Source of the DNA: Paenibacillus andongensis
GTDB lineage: Bacteria; Bacillota; Bacilli; Paenibacillales; NBRC-103111
Assembly (NCBI RefSeq): GCF_025369935.1
Contig: NZ_CP104467.1
Coordinates: 3,107,001 to 3,171,000 of the forward strand
Length of the DNA stretch: 64,000 bases
Direction: 5' to 3'
Part shown: positions 61,939 to 64,000 of the stretch, piece by piece
Numbering within the stretch: the first letter of the stretch is position 1
How the letters are laid out: each line of letters begins with the position of its first letter
The notes under the pieces: model-generated
The model's database searches: none
What the model saw: only the letters and a program-made list of their open reading frames with translations
What the model was told of the DNA's origin: nothing
Translations under genes and position numbers: made by a program

Positions 61939-63036
61939 ATGGCAACATTTAATGAGGCGCTAAAACATAAGAATAGAATTTCCCCCGTTTTACTAAAAAG
62001 AGCGGAGGTCATGGCTGTTGGTGTTGGCTATGCGGATCCAAGTAAACCGGCACTCGGAGCTGGCGTTATTGTTTATACGCATAAAAAAATCGTCCCCTCC
62101 AGTCTGAGCAGCCTTAAAGGGGTGGTTGCCAAAGCAGGTACGGCAGTTCCCGTTCGTTTCGTGCCTTCTGGGATGTTTAAAACGAATGCATCTGCAACAA
62201 AACCAAAAGTCATCCGACCAACATTATTTCGCAATAGAATTCGTCCCGTGCCAGGCGGTGTAAGCATCGGTAAACCGGATCCGTTTGCCACAGGAACGGC
62301 AGGTGTGATTGTAATCAAAAACAACCAACTTTACATTCTGAGCAACAACCATGTTCTTATTAAAAACAACTCAACTGCCTTCTCTGCAACCGTGCAACCA
62401 GGCCCAGCAGATGCAGCGATTGCCGGTAACACCATAGGGAGAGCCTTTCAATTCGTCAGACTGCGCCCGGGTGAAGTCAATTTCCAAGATTCAGCGATTG
62501 CATTGCCGTTTTCAAATAGCTTATTGAATCCAAGATACTTAGTCAGTGCATCAGGGCAGTTGGTTACAGTTCCTGGTCACTTGTTAAGCTATCCTGTCGG
62601 TCTTCAAGTATTTAAATCTGGTCGTACAACGGGCTTTGTCAGAGGAACGGTAGAATCCAATAATGTGGATGTACGTGTTTCCTATGGAGGAACGTTAGGG
62701 ACATTATTGTTCCGAAATCAATCGGTTATTCGCGGGAATACGGGCGCTGTTTCACTCCCAGGTGATTCCGGTTCCGTATGGCTCCGAGCAACAGATCGCT
62801 TTGCAGCGGCGCTTAATTTCGCTGGTACTGCGGATGGTATGCGCTCGATTAGTAATCCGATAGGACTGGTAATGGCCACGTATGGTTTACGTATTGCCAT
62901 TCCGGCCCCTGGTGGAACTTTCAAAGCCGGCGCGATTAAAGGGATTGCTCCACGAGGCAACCATTCTTACGTTCAGCCACTAACAGATGAACAACGTAAA
63001 CGCACACGCGCTGTGCTAGTTAAGTCTTCTAAGTAA
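61939..63036 (+). CDS. Trypsin-fold serine protease without signal peptide
   Basis: 365 residues. The catalytic triad is visible: His138 in LSNNHVLIK, Asp184 in NFQDSAIAL, Ser277 in LPGDSGSVW (GDSGS motif). The family resembles the S1-like peptidases with a Gly-rich N-terminal region common in Bacillales. There is no signal peptide or membrane helix at the N-terminus (MATFNEALKHKNR). About 110 N-terminal residues (to KVIRPTLFRNR) precede the protease fold and might be an inhibitory or targeting segment. ATG 61939 follows AAAAGGAGAA. Secretion, if any, would have to be by a non-Sec route. Confidence 0.8.
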   Translation: MATFNEALKHKNRISPVLLKRAEVMAVGVGYADPSKPALGAGVIVYTHKKIVPSSLSSLKGVVAKAGTAVPVRFVPSGMFKTNASATKPKVIRPTLFRNRIRPVPGGVSIGKPDPFATGTAGVIVIKNNQLYILSNNHVLIKNNSTAFSATVQPGPADAAIAGNTIGRAFQFVRLRPGEVNFQDSAIALPFSNSLLNPRYLVSASGQLVTVPGHLLSYPVGLQVFKSGRTTGFVRGTVESNNVDVRVSYGGTLGTLLFRNQSVIRGNTGAVSLPGDSGSVWLRATDRFAAALNFAGTADGMRSISNPIGLVMATYGLRIAIPAPGGTFKAGAIKGIAPRGNHSYVQPLTDEQRKRTRAVLVKSSK

Positions 63037-63053
63037 ATACGATCATTTCATCC

Positions 63054-63087
63054 AAAAACCAATGAGTTAAGTCACATTGGTTTTTTG
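63054..63087 (+). terminator. Terminator after the protease gene
   Basis: Arms AAAAACCAATG and CATTGGTTTTT with a 10-base loop and a T run. Confidence 0.9.
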
Positions 63088-63189
63088 CTTTTTATTTTAT
63101 TTTTCGACAAAATGCTACTTTATTCCATCTAAAACGTATTAGTTATGGACATAAAAACTTACAACAGGGTCGAAGGGAGTCAACTAATC

Positions 63190-64000
63190 TTGAAAATCAT
63201 GAAAAAAAGAATCGGAATTATGTCGTTGGCTGTAGGAATTATTGCGGCTAGCCTAGCGACTGCACCATCGCCTGCTCGTGCAGACATCGTTTGGGACCAC
63301 TGGCAAAAAGCGGAGTCACTAGGTGCAAGTGGGAATAAAGATGAAGCAGTGCCCCATTGGCAATTCCTGGCTAATCACTATGCGAGATCTGGAGAATGGG
63401 AAAATGCAGCTTTATTCTATGGAAATTTGGCCGCCTACTACGATACAATCGGTGATTATGATCAAGCGATTAGCTATTACGAGTCCGAAAACGAATATTG
63501 GGTGAAAGCCGGGAAGGATTGGGGGGCTGTTAAGCTGCAGCGTGCTGATCAAATTCGGACTACGGTTGAGTTGTATAGACTGGATCATGATGAGACAACC
63601 GTGCAGCAATTAGCCCTGCCAAAAAACAGTCAATTGGCCAAGTTTGAACCTACATACGGCACTTATCTTGGGGTCTACTCCGAACAGGATCCTAAGGTAG
63701 GTAATATTTTCACGAAAATGGAATCGGTTTATGGTAAAAAACACGCGATATATTTGGCCTATGCACACTGGGGTCAAGGATTCCCTGCTACGTATGCCAA
63801 GAGAGCAAAAGATGCAGGTGGCGCTTTGCAAATCGCTTGGGAACCTGACGATGGCTTAGATCCGGTTACAGACAGCACGTATTTGCGCAAATGGGCACAA
63901 GATGCCAAAGCGGCAGGCATCCCGATCTTCTTGCGTTTTGCTGGGGAAATGAATGGTGCTTGGGTCAAATGGCACGGAAACCCTGCTCAATATATTGCGA
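63190..64000 (+). CDS. Secreted TPR/GH26-like protein, 5' part
   Basis: Open to the window end (270 codons seen). Signal peptide of about 34 residues ending in APSPARAD. Residues about 38-130 contain TPR-like helical repeats (GNKDEAVPHWQFLANHY, GEWENAALFYGNLAAYY, GDYDQAISYYESENEYW). From about residue 150 the sequence enters a TIM-barrel-like region: GTYLGVYSEQD, AYAHWGQGFP, LQIAWEPDDG and FLRFAGEMNGAWVKWHGNP, the last resembling the acid/base region of GH26 mannanases (Glu in GEMNG). TTG 63190 is favoured because GGGAG is 10 bases upstream; ATG 63199 is the alternative. The substrate cannot be stated without the remainder. Confidence 0.75.
   Translation, partial: MKIMKKRIGIMSLAVGIIAASLATAPSPARADIVWDHWQKAESLGASGNKDEAVPHWQFLANHYARSGEWENAALFYGNLAAYYDTIGDYDQAISYYESENEYWVKAGKDWGAVKLQRADQIRTTVELYRLDHDETTVQQLALPKNSQLAKFEPTYGTYLGVYSEQDPKVGNIFTKMESVYGKKHAIYLAYAHWGQGFPATYAKRAKDAGGALQIAWEPDDGLDPVTDSTYLRKWAQDAKAAGIPIFLRFAGEMNGAWVKWHGNPAQYIA

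Noticed and set aside
1..64000. tRNA, rRNA, CRISPR array, intact insertion sequence or prophage genes
   Set aside because: None recognised on reading both strands; no transposase, integrase or cas-like products among the genes, and no regularly spaced repeat-spacer pattern.

Overview
The window is 64 kb of a chromosome from an endospore-forming Firmicute, most likely Paenibacillus or a close relative. Evidence: strong AGGAGG-type ribosome sites with frequent GTG and TTG starts, a full set of sporulation and germination genes (spoIIP, gpr, yqxA, a gerA-type receptor operon), a CIRCE/HrcA-controlled dnaK operon, AddAB rather than RecBCD, and secreted enzymes of Paenibacillus style (alkaline phosphatase with a copper-amine-oxidase-like tail, a GH26-like protein). 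Most of the left two thirds follows the gene order known from Bacillus subtilis: comER / comEA-comEB-comEC, holA, rpsT, gpr, spoIIP, yqxA, lepA, hemW, hrcA, grpE, dnaK, dnaJ, prmA, rsmE, mtaB, yqeW. Departures from that backbone are the informative part.

Layout. 1-1826: 3' three quarters of leuS. 1.9-7.3 kb: competence locus, comER divergent from comEA-comEB-comEC. 7.4-11.4 kb, minus strand: a germinant receptor operon with A, B and C subunits and a 61-residue membrane protein that may be a D subunit. 11.7-13.5 kb: an ECF sigma factor with its zinc-finger anti-sigma factor behind an ECF-type promoter. 13.7-24 kb: holA, rpsT (minus), gpr, an inserted cassette of two TIR-like proteins plus a 55-residue protein, spoIIP, yqxA, lepA, hemW, an ArgA-like acetyltransferase. 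24-30.5 kb: CIRCE, hrcA, an archaeal-type (group III) chaperonin, grpE, dnaK, dnaJ. 30.7-36.7 kb: alkaline phosphatase, a MacB-like ABC transporter with lipoprotein, a YfhD-family peptide gene with a partner, a glycerophosphodiesterase. 37-44 kb: prmA, a site-2 protease, rsmE, mtaB, deoC, the Na/Pi transporter yqeW, an RlmI-like rRNA methyltransferase. 44.5-48.4 kb: TolB-like propeller, SDR dehydrogenase, citrate synthase, SRPBCC protein. 48.5-61.2 kb: the double-strand-break repair block addB, addA, sbcD, sbcC. 61.3-64 kb: Nudix hydrolase, a trypsin-fold protease without signal peptide, and the start of a secreted TPR/GH26-like protein cut by the window end.

The best candidate for an undescribed system is the three-gene cassette at 16.5-18.1 kb. 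It separates gpr from spoIIP, normally neighbours. The first TIR-like protein keeps the family's glutamate; the second, overlapping it by 4 nt, has leucine there and carries an extra C-terminal, possibly GAF-like, domain; a third overlapping small gene follows, and several terminator hairpins close the unit. Other points: a chaperonin of archaeal type inside the heat-shock operon; a family of 40-43 bp hairpin repeats that end in the ribosome site of the next gene (comEA and yqxA); palindrome-rich insertions separating comEB from comEC and sbcD from sbcC; a second hairpin family with changed stems and a conserved loop; and sharply bounded GC-rich patches inside five genes. No rRNA, tRNA, CRISPR array or intact insertion sequence was found.
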